Source of the DNA: Qipengyuania sp. HL-TH1
Lineage (GTDB): Bacteria > Pseudomonadota > Alphaproteobacteria > Sphingomonadales > Sphingomonadaceae
NCBI RefSeq assembly: GCF_036365825.1
Contig: NZ_CP142675.1
Coordinates: 2,488,501-2,552,500 of the forward strand
Direction: 5' to 3'
Length of the DNA stretch: 64,000 bases
The notes under the pieces were generated by a model. It ran no database searches, had not been told where the DNA came from, and saw only the letters and a program-made list of their open reading frames with translations. Position numbers and translations under genes: made by a program. Below, piece after piece: positions 37,715 to 45,518 of the stretch. Position 1 is the stretch's first letter. The number at the start of each line of letters is the position of its first letter.

Positions 37715-38416
37715 ATGAGCGCGTTTAAAGAAGGCGACCCCACCACCCTCAACCGGCTGTACGGCCGCAGCCAGGGCAAGCCGCTGCGCGCGTCGCAGCA
37801 GGAACTGGTCGACAAATTGCTGCCGCAGATCGCAGTGCCGGCAGATGGTCCGGTGACGGCGGAACGCCTGTTCGGCTTCGATCGCCCGCTGCATTTCGAA
37901 ATCGGCTTTGGCGGCGGCGAACATATGGCCGAGCGCGCCGACATGCTGCCCGACCACGGCTTCATCGGCGCCGAGCCTTTCGTCAACGGCGTGGCGCAGG
38001 CGCTGACCCATGTGCGCGACCGGACGCTGGCCAATATCCGGATCCAGCATGGCGATGCGCTGGAGGTGCTGCGCCGCGTACCCGATGGCGCGCTGACGAT
38101 GGTCTATCTGCTCCACCCCGATCCCTGGCCCAAGAACAAGCATGCCAAGCGGCGGATGATGAACGACGGGCCGGTGCGGATGATTGCCGACAAGCTGAAG
38201 CCCGGCGGCGAGTTCCGCTTCGGCACCGATCACGCGGTCTATCTGCGCCACGCGCTGATGGTGATGCGCCGTTTTACCGACGAGTTCGAATGGGTCGTCG
38301 ATGGCCCGGCGAGCTGGCAGAACCGTCCCTCGGGCTGGCCCGAAACGCGCTACGAGCACAAGGCGCGCACGGTCTATAACCACGAAGTCTGGTACTTTCG
38401 ATTCAGACGACGCTAA
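37715..38416 (+). CDS. trmB: tRNA (guanine-N7)-methyltransferase
   Basis: 233 residues. It methylates G46 of tRNA with S-adenosylmethionine. Motifs are FEIGFGGGEHMAERA (SAM site), LHPDPWPKNKHAKRRM (family signature) and GTDHAVYLRHAL. An N-terminal extension of about 50 residues is usual for alphaproteobacteria. It is the last core gene before the accessory region; the integrase gene begins about 130 bases downstream, after a stem-loop that may end the trmB transcript. Confidence 0.95.
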   Translation: MSAFKEGDPTTLNRLYGRSQGKPLRASQQELVDKLLPQIAVPADGPVTAERLFGFDRPLHFEIGFGGGEHMAERADMLPDHGFIGAEPFVNGVAQALTHVRDRTLANIRIQHGDALEVLRRVPDGALTMVYLLHPDPWPKNKHAKRRMMNDGPVRMIADKLKPGGEFRFGTDHAVYLRHALMVMRRFTDEFEWVVDGPASWQNRPSGWPETRYEHKARTVYNHEVWYFRFRRR

Positions 38417-38500
38417 AGTACGAAATCATTGTAAAACAATGTACTTAGCAGATTCACCTTACGCTAGAATTGCCTCCATTTCGCCCCTTTTTCCGCTTGC

Positions 38501-38520
38501 GTGATTGCCCGGTGATTGCC
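38501..38520 (+). repeat. Tandem 10-bp repeat beside the integrase, candidate arm-type site
   Basis: Two adjoining decamers (GTGATTGCCC, GGTGATTGCC) lie 24 bases before the integrase start codon. A diverged pair with the same layout lies at 58859-58878, close to the tRNA-Gly at the other end of the accessory region. Integrases of this class bind short direct repeats next to their crossover site; the assignment is inference. Confidence 0.45.
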
Positions 38521-38543
38521 AGAAAAGGGACACGAGGTTTCGG

Positions 38544-39755
38544 ATGGCAACAGGAAAAATCACGAAAAAATCGATAGATGCGCTGGAGCCGAGCAGCTCG
38601 AGCCAGCTCCTTTGGGATACGGACCTCAAAGGATTCGGTGCAAAAATCACTCCAGCCGGCTCGATATCCTATGTGCTGCAGTTCCGAATGGGCGGCCGTG
38701 AAGCTCGAACAAGACGCTATACTATCGGGGCGCACGGGTCGCCGTGGACACCGACGACAGCGAGAGTGGAGGCCGAGCGCCTTCAGTTATTAGTTGCGCA
38801 AGGTATCGACCCTGTAGACGATGATAAGCAGAGGCGCCGCGACGCCGTCGATCTTGCATTCGACAACTATGCGTCGCATTTCGCTCGGTCCTGCAAGGGT
38901 GTTGGCTGGGCGAGACTCGTTGAACGCGTCATCCGGCTTTACCTCGAACCGGTTATCGGAAAAAAGCCGCTTCCCCGAATTTCGAGGCCGGACATCGTAG
39001 CCGTCCTGGACAATATGCCCGAGCAGCAGGTTGCCAATCGCCGGAATGTCTTTGCGGTGATGCGGCGCCTATTCCGATGGGCTGTCAGTCGTGGCGATAT
39101 CGAGCGCAGTCCTATGGAGGGAATGGAAGCACCACCGCCGGTAAGACCGCGGGATCGTTGGCTGCAGGACGACGAGCTTCGACACATCTGGGAAGCAGCT
39201 CCCGATTGCTATCTTTGCTTTGGTCCAATTGTCCGCTTGCTCATTGCGACAGGGCAACGCCGCGAAGAGGTTTCAGGAATACATTGGCAAGAGGTTGATC
39301 GGAAAGGCCGGTTCTGGACGCTGCCCGGTTCACGAACAAAGAATAGTGAGCCAAACGCGATCCCGCTGAACGACCTTGCCGTTGCCGAACTCGATCGGCA
39401 GGCAGGCGGCGCGAACTGGCCGAAGAAAGGACGCGTTTTTGCCACGTCAAGCGGGGCAGGCTTTACCGGCTACGCCAAGGGCAAGAAGAAACTGGACGAT
39501 CTCATAGAGCAAAAGCTTGGTGAGCCATTGCAACCCTGGCGCCTGCACGATCTTCGGCGCACGCTTGCGACCAACTTCCAGCGCCTCGGCGTTCGCTTCG
39601 AGGTTACAGAGGCAGTCCTGAACCATGTCAGCGGCTCAAGAGCAGGCGTTGCAGGAATCTACCAGCGCCACGACTGGAAAGACGAGAAGAGAGAAGCGCT
39701 CAATGATTGGAATGAGCATCTGGTCAAGATCCTGAACGGCGCCGAACAGGCATGA
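38544..39755 (+). CDS. Tyrosine-type site-specific integrase (DUF4102 arm-binding type)
   Basis: 403 residues. The N-terminal arm-binding domain (about 4-90) begins KITKKSIDALEPSS; a core-binding domain follows (about 100-185); the catalytic domain has Arg239 (ATGQRREE), His335 and Arg338 (HDLRR), His361 (LNHVSG) and the nucleophile Tyr373 (GIYQRH). All catalytic residues are present, so the enzyme may be active. Prophage P4-type integrases of this kind insert islands, often into tRNA genes. It reads away from trmB into the accessory region. ATG at 38544 is chosen; an in-frame ATG at 38505 adds a poor extension. Confidence 0.94.
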   Translation: MATGKITKKSIDALEPSSSSQLLWDTDLKGFGAKITPAGSISYVLQFRMGGREARTRRYTIGAHGSPWTPTTARVEAERLQLLVAQGIDPVDDDKQRRRDAVDLAFDNYASHFARSCKGVGWARLVERVIRLYLEPVIGKKPLPRISRPDIVAVLDNMPEQQVANRRNVFAVMRRLFRWAVSRGDIERSPMEGMEAPPPVRPRDRWLQDDELRHIWEAAPDCYLCFGPIVRLLIATGQRREEVSGIHWQEVDRKGRFWTLPGSRTKNSEPNAIPLNDLAVAELDRQAGGANWPKKGRVFATSSGAGFTGYAKGKKKLDDLIEQKLGEPLQPWRLHDLRRTLATNFQRLGVRFEVTEAVLNHVSGSRAGVAGIYQRHDWKDEKREALNDWNEHLVKILNGAEQA

Positions 39756-39788
39756 AGCATACGCTTGAGGAGCCATGGCTTGCAAATC

Positions 39789-40394
39789 TCAGGTCGATCC
39801 CTGGTCCGCGAGCACCGCAATCAGCCGGGAGACGTTCGCGAGGCATTGGTCATGATATCGCCTTAGTGCTTGGACGCGCTTTGACGGAGTCGCCAAAGCA
39901 CTGTCCTCCAGCTCCGCAAGCGCCTCCAGAGCGTTTGGCAGGACGTCAGGCTCCAGCCTCCTTACGATGTGCAATCGGTCGCTGATCAGGTCGACCGTCT
40001 GCCTCAGGAACCTGTTTTCCGAACCCAAGGCAAAAATCGAGAAGACATCGCCAACGCGGTCAGCGTATGTTGCGATCGGTGCCGGTAAATCATCTTCATC
40101 GATCGTCTGTGGTACTGGATCGACTACGCTTTCCAAGAGAAGAGCATTTACTGCGAGCATGTCGCGCAACGAATGTTCGGTCAGGAGCGTGACCCGGTAC
40201 CCCTCGCCAGGGGTCAGATCGACAAGACCTTCGCCGACAAGTTGATTGAGGCTATCTCGCACGGGCGTCATGCTGACACCGAACTCGTCTGCCAATCGCA
40301 TCGCTTCGAGTTTCTGGCCGATCGGCCAAGTACCTTCCATCAATGCCCTTTTCAGGCGGCGATAGGTCGGTTCCAGGACGTGTGCCGGGCTCAT
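39789..40394 (-). CDS. GntR-family transcriptional regulator (FadR/FCD-like)
   Basis: 201 residues. The winged helix-turn-helix (about 8-75; LEPTYRRLKRALMEGTWPIGQKLEAMRLADEFGVSMTPVRDSLNQLVGEGLV) is typical of GntR. The C-terminal half is helical and shaped like a shortened FCD ligand domain. It is the third gene of a tight operon after the AHL synthase and the dioxygenase (ATGA overlap at 40391-40394), so it may respond to a product or substrate of the dioxygenase. This last point is inference. Confidence 0.87.
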   Translation of the reverse strand: MSPAHVLEPTYRRLKRALMEGTWPIGQKLEAMRLADEFGVSMTPVRDSLNQLVGEGLVDLTPGEGYRVTLLTEHSLRDMLAVNALLLESVVDPVPQTIDEDDLPAPIATYADRVGDVFSIFALGSENRFLRQTVDLISDRLHIVRRLEPDVLPNALEALAELEDSALATPSKRVQALRRYHDQCLANVSRLIAVLADQGST

Positions 40395-41257
40395 CTCTTG
40401 GAACGACGAGCTTCCGCAAATTCATGGACAGCTGCAAGCTGCTCGGGCCGAAGCGCATCGGTAGCCTGCGGATAATTGGCTACATCTTCACGGAGCAGAA
40501 TGGATGGACACTGACCTTCGTAGTTCCCAAGATTGGGCCGGTGCTGCGCATAGCCTGCCAATTCAGCAAGTTCGGGCGGAAAATTTCGCGCGACCTCTGG
40601 CGGATAGGCCAGCCAAAGGTTCTCGTAGGGCTTGAGCCAACCAAGACTATAGCCGATCACAACACCGCGCCGCACGTCTTCGGTCGAGTTTGGCCCAGCA
40701 CCGTGCACGGTCGAACCAAGAAAGCAGATCGCATCACCCGGTCTGCTTTCCGCGACCATCGGATCACCGAGCTGATCGAGGCTCTCGACAGGACGTTTAT
40801 GTGTCCCGGGATAGATGCGGGTCGCGCCGTTGGATGAGCTGAAGTCGGTTAGCGGCCAAATGACATTGAGCAGATATTCGTGTTCACCCTTGGCACCTTC
40901 CCACATGTCGTGATCGCAATGCGGGAACTGTTCGATCTCGCCGGGATGAATGGCGATTGCCTGGGCAACGTTAAGCTGAATTCGGTCGCAAGCCTTACCG
41001 AGGACTTCGCGGGCCAGCGAAAGGATGAGAGGCTGCAGAACAAGATCACAGGCCCAGCGTGAGCGGCGCAACAGACTACCGAAACGCTTCGTGCGAAACC
41101 CGTAGAAATCGCCGTGACCCATAGGGGTTTCGGTAAAATCCCGTTCAAGATCTGCATCGAGCGCCGCGATGCTGCTCTGAGGAAGGAGGTCCGGAATGAT
41201 GCAATAGCCATCCTTCTGCAGCCGTTCGAGCCAATCGATTGATTTGATATCGCTCAT
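40391..41257 (-). CDS. Phytanoyl-CoA dioxygenase (PhyH) family protein
   Basis: 288 residues. An Fe(II)/2-oxoglutarate oxygenase of the PhyH family: the metal triad is His113 and Asp115 in FPHCDHD plus His185 in STVHGAGPN; an Arg suitable for 2-oxoglutarate lies nearby (VRRG). Genes of this family sit beside luxI in several sphingomonads, which suggests a link to acyl-homoserine lactone production or modification, but no reaction is established. ATG at 41257 overlaps the luxI stop (ATGA), so it is translated with luxI. Confidence 0.87.
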   Translation of the reverse strand: MSDIKSIDWLERLQKDGYCIIPDLLPQSSIAALDADLERDFTETPMGHGDFYGFRTKRFGSLLRRSRWACDLVLQPLILSLAREVLGKACDRIQLNVAQAIAIHPGEIEQFPHCDHDMWEGAKGEHEYLLNVIWPLTDFSSSNGATRIYPGTHKRPVESLDQLGDPMVAESRPGDAICFLGSTVHGAGPNSTEDVRRGVVIGYSLGWLKPYENLWLAYPPEVARNFPPELAELAGYAQHRPNLGNYEGQCPSILLREDVANYPQATDALRPEQLAAVHEFAEARRSKR

Positions 41258-41880
41258 GACACCACCTCCGATGCCGCCTCGGCGACCCGATAGGCACCTT
41301 TTCGATAGATACCGCCGCGAGCGAGATCGTCCGGCGTGTCGCAATCTATATCGATCTGCAAGGCGACAAGGTCCTCACCGTCGATTCTGCAGCCGCCACC
41401 AAGTGTGCGACATTGCCAGCCGAAGCTTTCGATTTGGCGGGACCAAGCTCTATTGGCCACAGCGGTGTAGCCCGACAGGCCGGTCTTCAGGGCATGGTCG
41501 GCAAGCGCGGTCACAAGTTGGTCGCGTGCCGAGCGGCGCTCAAACCGCGAGAGCGTGGGTTCGATGCAGAAACGCGTGATCTCGCGAAAATCGGACCGAG
41601 AGGGTATCGGACCATCGCACAGACAGGGAAATAGCTCCCCGAGAATGTGAGCGCCGTCAGTCCGCAACAGGCGCGCTGAAGCGCGATGACGGCCTTCTCC
41701 GTCGGTCAGCACCAAATAGCTCGCATCGGGCGTATCGAACTGGTCGATCTCGTATGCATCATCCAAAACGGGAACATCCCATTTGAGGAGATCGACGAAG
41801 ACCCGCTTGCGCGCCTCGAACATTGCGCGAAGCGCTGGATCCGAAGGGCAAGCTTGGAGAGAAACTGGGGGGTGTTGCAT
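41254..41880 (-). CDS. luxI: Acyl-homoserine-lactone synthase (LuxI family)
   Basis: 208 residues. It makes an N-acyl-homoserine lactone signal from S-adenosylmethionine and an acyl carrier. The invariant residues are present in order: Arg25, Phe28, Trp34, Glu44, Asp46, Asp49, Arg70, Phe84, Glu100 and Arg103 (segments ARKRVFVDLLKWDVPV, YEIDQFDTPDASYLV, LGELFP, REITRFCI). ATG at 41880 has AGGTAG upstream and is preferred over a GTG 13 codons earlier. It leads a three-gene operon with the PhyH-type gene and gntR. The likely partner LuxR is 6.5 kb upstream on the same strand, beyond the mercury cassette. No convincing lux box is seen. Confidence 0.9.
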   Translation of the reverse strand: MQHPPVSLQACPSDPALRAMFEARKRVFVDLLKWDVPVLDDAYEIDQFDTPDASYLVLTDGEGRHRASARLLRTDGAHILGELFPCLCDGPIPSRSDFREITRFCIEPTLSRFERRSARDQLVTALADHALKTGLSGYTAVANRAWSRQIESFGWQCRTLGGGCRIDGEDLVALQIDIDCDTPDDLARGGIYRKGAYRVAEAASEVVS

Positions 41881-42082
41881 GGCGGCTACCTGGCGATTTG
41901 AAGACAGGTCGCCTTTCACCAGATCGGGGCGATCGCAGACATACCAAGAACTGGGGATGCTGCGACTTTGAGGTACTCATAATCGTGCTATTGGATGTAA
42001 CCGCACCGGCGACCTAGCTCTGTTCTGCTCCTTTCTTCAAATCTCAAATCAGCCAATTTACGGGCTTTGGCGACGTGAAACC

Positions 42083-42508
42083 TCAATTGGGCGCAATGAC
42101 CTTATGCCCGTAAAGCGCGTCGATGATGGGGCACTCGGGAACGTCGCCGCCTTCGCACTGAGCCGAGACATCGGCAAGCGTTCGCTCGAGCTTCTTCAGG
42201 TCAATAATTTTCTGCCGAATGCTCGTTAGATGGTCACGCGTCAAATCGAAAACTTCGCCGCAGCTATAGCCGTGAGAATCGACGAGACTGAGCAGACTCT
42301 TTAGTTCTTCAATTGAGAAACCCAGCTCGCGCCCGCGCAAAATGAAGCCAAGCCGGGCCTGATCATCCTTGGAATAGAGCCGGTGACCGCTATCCGTGCG
42401 CTCCGGGGGTCTAAGAAGACCTATGTTTTCATAGTAGCGGATAGTCTCCAGATTGCAGCCTGACCGAATGGCTAGCTCGCCTCGTTTTATCATCTGTGTT
42501 TGGCTCAT
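42083..42508 (-). CDS. merR: Mercury-responsive regulator MerR
   Basis: 141 residues. The N-terminal MerR helix-turn-helix reads KRGELAIRSGCNLETIRYYENIGLL; a dimerisation helix follows. The three mercury-binding cysteines are Cys83 (YSCGE), Cys118 (SAQCEGG) and Cys126 (PECPII), nearly the spacing of Tn501 MerR (82, 117, 126). It represses merTPFA without Hg(II) and activates on binding it, by untwisting the 19-bp spacer of the divergent promoter. Divergent from merT, with the operator between. Confidence 0.93.
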   Translation of the reverse strand: MSQTQMIKRGELAIRSGCNLETIRYYENIGLLRPPERTDSGHRLYSKDDQARLGFILRGRELGFSIEELKSLLSLVDSHGYSCGEVFDLTRDHLTSIRQKIIDLKKLERTLADVSAQCEGGDVPECPIIDALYGHKVIAPN

Positions 42509-42531
42509 TCAAAAAATCCTGAAAATAGTGC

Positions 42532-42562
42532 TTGAACCTGTAGGTACTACAGAGATTATATC
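42532..42562 (+). promoter_or_regulatory. mer operator-promoter with 19-bp spacer
   Basis: A -35 box TTGAAC (42532-42537) and a -10 box TATATC (42557-42562) are separated by 19 bp, the long spacer that marks MerR-family promoters. The spacer holds the dyad CTGTAG-GTA-CTACAG. It reads towards merT and lies next to merR. Confidence 0.92.
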
Positions 42563-42597
42563 CATTTTTGACGATGTTCAATGATGAGAAAATTCGC

Positions 42598-42984
42598 ATG
42601 ACCGCAGTGAAGCGTCAGAACCAAATGCCCGCACAGCCGCCTGAAAAGCGCAGTTGGTGGGCTATGGGGGGTATAACCGGGGCCGTGGTTGCATCGTCCT
42701 GCTGCATTCTGCCGCTTGTTCTGGTCACGCTTGGCATAAGCGGAGCATGGATTGGTAACCTGACCGCTCTCGAACCCTACAAGTGGTATTTTGTTGCGCT
42801 TACCGTCGGATTTCTGGCTGCAGGTTTTTGGCACGTGTATTTTAGCGCACCTCCCGCCTGCGAAGACGGCTCATATTGTGCGCGTCCACAATCGTCCATC
42901 ATCACAAAAAGCTTCCTTTGGGCCGGAACAATACTCATTGCTCTATCGATCACGATCGATTGGTGGGCACCATTTTTCTACTAG
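42598..42984 (+). CDS. merT: Mercuric ion transporter MerT
   Basis: 128 residues with three membrane helices. The vicinal pair Cys35-Cys36 lies in the first helix (VVASSCCILPLVL) and a second pair, Cys88 and Cys94, in the cytoplasmic loop (PPACEDGSYCA). It carries Hg(II) from MerP across the inner membrane. ATG at 42598 is chosen: an earlier in-frame ATG (42574) would start only about five bases after the transcription start expected from the -10 box. Confidence 0.92.
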   Translation: MTAVKRQNQMPAQPPEKRSWWAMGGITGAVVASSCCILPLVLVTLGISGAWIGNLTALEPYKWYFVALTVGFLAAGFWHVYFSAPPACEDGSYCARPQSSIITKSFLWAGTILIALSITIDWWAPFFY

Positions 42985-42994
42985 GAGACCGATC

Positions 42995-43339
42995 ATGAAA
43001 CGCGCTTCAATCATATTTTCAGCAGTTATTGCCCTCGGAGCAGGTGGCCTCGGTACGATGGCTCTGTTGCCGACTTCCGGAGCTCTGGCAGGTTCGGAAG
43101 CTACGCCCCAAAATGCCCTTGAACGTCAGACATTTGCGATTGAAAACATGACCTGTGCGACGTGCCCGATCACTGTCAAGAAGGCCATGAGCAATGTCGA
43201 CGGTGTCTCCTCGGTTGAGGTTGATTTCGAATCGAAGACCGCGACAGTCCTGTTCGATCCGCGCCAAACAACGATCTCTGCGATCGCCGCAGCTTCAACC
43301 AACGCCGGATATCCTGCGCGTTCGACCGCATCGCGCTAA
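42995..43339 (+). CDS. merP: Periplasmic mercury-binding protein MerP
   Basis: 114 residues. A signal peptide (about 1-32) is followed by a heavy-metal-associated domain with the motif NMTCATCPITVKKAM (Cys54 and Cys57), which binds Hg(II) in the periplasm and hands it to MerT or MerF. ATG at 42995 has AGGAGA upstream. Ten bases after merT. Confidence 0.94.
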   Translation: MKRASIIFSAVIALGAGGLGTMALLPTSGALAGSEATPQNALERQTFAIENMTCATCPITVKKAMSNVDGVSSVEVDFESKTATVLFDPRQTTISAIAAASTNAGYPARSTASR

Positions 43340-43341
43340 AG

Positions 43342-43560
43342 GTGAACGATCGAACACTGCTGCGTCTAGGTATTGTCGGCACAATCATTGTCGCTCTGTG
43401 CTGCTTCACACCGGTGTTGGTAATTCTAGTAGCTGCGGTCGGTCTGTCCGCGCTGACGGGTTATCTGGATTATGTGCTGATACCGGCGCTGCTCATATTT
43501 CTTGGACTTACTGTTTATGCAGTTCGTCGGCGCAGTAAGCGCTCCGACACTGCTGTTTGA
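43342..43560 (+). CDS. merF: Mercury transporter MerF, shortened C-terminus
   Basis: 72 residues with two membrane helices. Cys20-Cys21 in the first helix (VALCCFTPVLVIL) and SALTGYLDYVLIPALLIFLGLTVYA match MerF closely. Other MerF proteins carry a second Cys pair (ACCTP) in a C-terminal tail of about ten more residues; here the protein ends RRRSKRSDTAV and that pair is absent. A similar CCTP occurs at the N-terminus of the MerA encoded just downstream. GTG start at 43342, two bases after merP. Confidence 0.92.
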   Translation: MNDRTLLRLGIVGTIIVALCCFTPVLVILVAAVGLSALTGYLDYVLIPALLIFLGLTVYAVRRRSKRSDTAV

Positions 43561-43571
43561 TTGGAAGCTTA

Positions 43572-44999
43572 ATGAATGATTGTTGCACGCCAGGTAGTGG
43601 CAGGCGCTACGACCTTGTCGTCGTGGGTGCTGGGTCGGCAGGGTTTTCCGCCGCTATCACGGCTGCCGGTGCGGGAGCCAAGGTTGCTTTGATAGGGCAT
43701 GGCACGATCGGCGGCACCTGTGTCAATGTCGGCTGTGTCCCATCCAAGGCAATGATACGCGCGGCAGAGTCAATCCATGGCGCCAAATCGGCGAACCGCT
43801 TTCCCGGTGTTACCGGCAGCGCCAAAGTCAAGAATTGGACCCAGCTGATCGCCGCGAAGGACAATCTCGTTGAGGGGTTGCGACAAAAAAAATATGCCGA
43901 TCTGCTGCCCGAATATGAAAATATCAACTATTTCGATGAGGGGTCGGCGCGCGTTGTCGAAGGCGGCGTTCAAATTGGCGAGCGCGTTATTGTGGCTCCA
44001 AAAATCATTGTCGCAACGGGCGGTCGCCCCTCGCTCCCTCCGATCAAGGGAATTGACGAGGTTTCCACACTCGACAGCACCGAACTGCTCGACCTGAAAA
44101 CATTACCAAAAAGTCTGATCTTCATCGGCGCCGGCTATATCGGTTCCGAGCTCGCACTGATGATGGCGAGAATGGGTGTCGAAGTAACGATTATCTGCCG
44201 TTCACGCCTATTACCGGGCGCCGAGCCGGAGATTTCTGAGGCATTGACTGAATCCTTCCGCGCGGAAGGTGTCGCCATGTATTGCGGAAGCACCTATGAT
44301 GCTTGCCACCAGGATCATTCCGGGGTCACGATCTGTATCGAGCACGAAGGCGAACGGCTCGAACTTACCGCCGAAAGCCTTGCAGTTATGACCGGTCGGA
44401 CACCAAACACGGAGGGGTTAGGTCTCGAGAATGCCGGCGTTGCGCTCGATAGTCGCGGCGCGATTGTCGTTGGCGACAATATGCAAACCAGCAACCCCGC
44501 TATCTATGCCGCAGGCGATGTGACCAACCGCGACCAGTTTGTCTATATGGCGGCGTACGGTGCTAAGCTTGCGGCCAGGAATGCTGTCGCATCGGGGGCG
44601 GAAGTCTATGACAAATCGGCAATGCCATGGGTCGTCTTTACAGATCCCCAAGTTGCGGGCGTCGGCTTGAGTGAAGCCGAGGCGCGGCAAGCCGGCTTTG
44701 AAGTAAAGACTTCAATTGTCCCGTTAGACCAAGTGCCTCGTGCATTGGCTGCGCGCGATACGAGGGGCCTGATCAAGCTCGTCGCCGACAGGAACACCGA
44801 CAAGTTACTCGGCGGCCAGATCATGGCACCCGAAGGTTCGGACAGCATCCAGACACTGGCTATGGCCCTTAAATTCGAGATGACGGCAAAGGCATTGGGA
44901 GAAACGATTTTTCCGTATCTGACAACTGTCGAAGGTTTAAAACTTGCGGCCCAGACATTCGACAAGGACGTAACCAAACTTTCGTGCTGTGCGGGCTAA
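43572..44999 (+). CDS. merA: Mercuric reductase MerA, without N-terminal HMA domain
   Basis: 475 residues. An FAD- and NADPH-dependent enzyme of the cytosol that reduces Hg(II) to Hg(0). The redox-active pair is Cys50 and Cys55 in GGTCVNVGCVPSKA; the C-terminal pair Cys472-Cys473 (LSCCAG) carries Hg(II) to the active site of the dimer partner. The NmerA (HMA) domain of long MerA forms is absent; instead there is a short leader MNDCCTPGSG with Cys4-Cys5. ATG at 43572 has GGAAG upstream. It follows merF by 11 bases. Confidence 0.95.
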   Translation: MNDCCTPGSGRRYDLVVVGAGSAGFSAAITAAGAGAKVALIGHGTIGGTCVNVGCVPSKAMIRAAESIHGAKSANRFPGVTGSAKVKNWTQLIAAKDNLVEGLRQKKYADLLPEYENINYFDEGSARVVEGGVQIGERVIVAPKIIVATGGRPSLPPIKGIDEVSTLDSTELLDLKTLPKSLIFIGAGYIGSELALMMARMGVEVTIICRSRLLPGAEPEISEALTESFRAEGVAMYCGSTYDACHQDHSGVTICIEHEGERLELTAESLAVMTGRTPNTEGLGLENAGVALDSRGAIVVGDNMQTSNPAIYAAGDVTNRDQFVYMAAYGAKLAARNAVASGAEVYDKSAMPWVVFTDPQVAGVGLSEAEARQAGFEVKTSIVPLDQVPRALAARDTRGLIKLVADRNTDKLLGGQIMAPEGSDSIQTLAMALKFEMTAKALGETIFPYLTTVEGLKLAAQTFDKDVTKLSCCAG

Positions 45000-45038
45000 C
45001 AAAAGTTAGCCGAGAAGAACTATAGAGAGGCAAGTGTA

Positions 45039-45413
45039 GTGAACGTTAAAATTTGCCCGAGCTGCGGATGTTCTTTGGTGCGGCTTGGAATTGCCGAAGT
45101 TCAGGCGGTACAACTTGACCATGCTGGGTCTACGTATTTTTTCTGTTGCCAGGGATGCGCCGATATTTTCCAAGAACAGCCCGATCATTTTGTCGAAGAG
45201 GTTAAGGACATGCATGTTTGCCCTTCATGCCTTGCTGAAAAACCATCCGCCTACACGGTTCCTGTAGCGCATAATGGACAGGAACTTCGGTTCTGTCGCT
45301 GCCCCCATTGCGCAGAGGTTTTTGCAAAAGACCCGGACTTCTATCTCGATCGCTTGACCGGAAAAACTGACTTCAAGGGCCTGTTTAGTGAGTCAGGATC
45401 GGCATGTTGTTAG
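45039..45413 (+). CDS. Double TRASH/YHS-like cysteine-rich metal-binding protein in the mer operon
   Basis: 124 residues, with 15 Cys. Two treble-clef-like units of the TRASH type are in tandem. Unit 1 (about 6-53) has CPSCGC (Cys6, 9, 11), FFCCQGC (Cys36, 37, 40), Phe44 and Pro48. Unit 2 (about 61-103) has CPSC (61, 64), FCRCPHC (86, 88, 91), Phe95 and Pro99. The protein ends with Cys123-Cys124, as MerA does. TRASH units bind soft metals and serve as sensors or chaperones; here a cytoplasmic Hg(II) carrier is a reasonable guess from position, 40 bases after merA. GTG start at 45039 with AGAGAGG upstream. No mer name is known to me for it. Confidence 0.75.
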   Translation: MNVKICPSCGCSLVRLGIAEVQAVQLDHAGSTYFFCCQGCADIFQEQPDHFVEEVKDMHVCPSCLAEKPSAYTVPVAHNGQELRFCRCPHCAEVFAKDPDFYLDRLTGKTDFKGLFSESGSACC

Positions 45414-45518
45414 CTCAATTCCAAGACAGCGGCGTGAGGCGTTCGAACCAACGCAGTCTTTGCTCACCCCGATCTTAGCACTCTAGGCCGACGACAAAGA
45501 TTAAGGAAAACCACTGCG

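Noticed and set aside
38417..38540. Copy of the tRNA-Gly 3' end next to trmB as left attachment site
   Set aside because: No run longer than a few bases matches the tRNA; only TACGAAA is shared with the tRNA flank, which can be chance.
41881..42082. A lux box in front of luxI
   Set aside because: No 18-20 bp inverted repeat of convincing symmetry was found; the best (CCA..TGG near 41942) has three-base arms.
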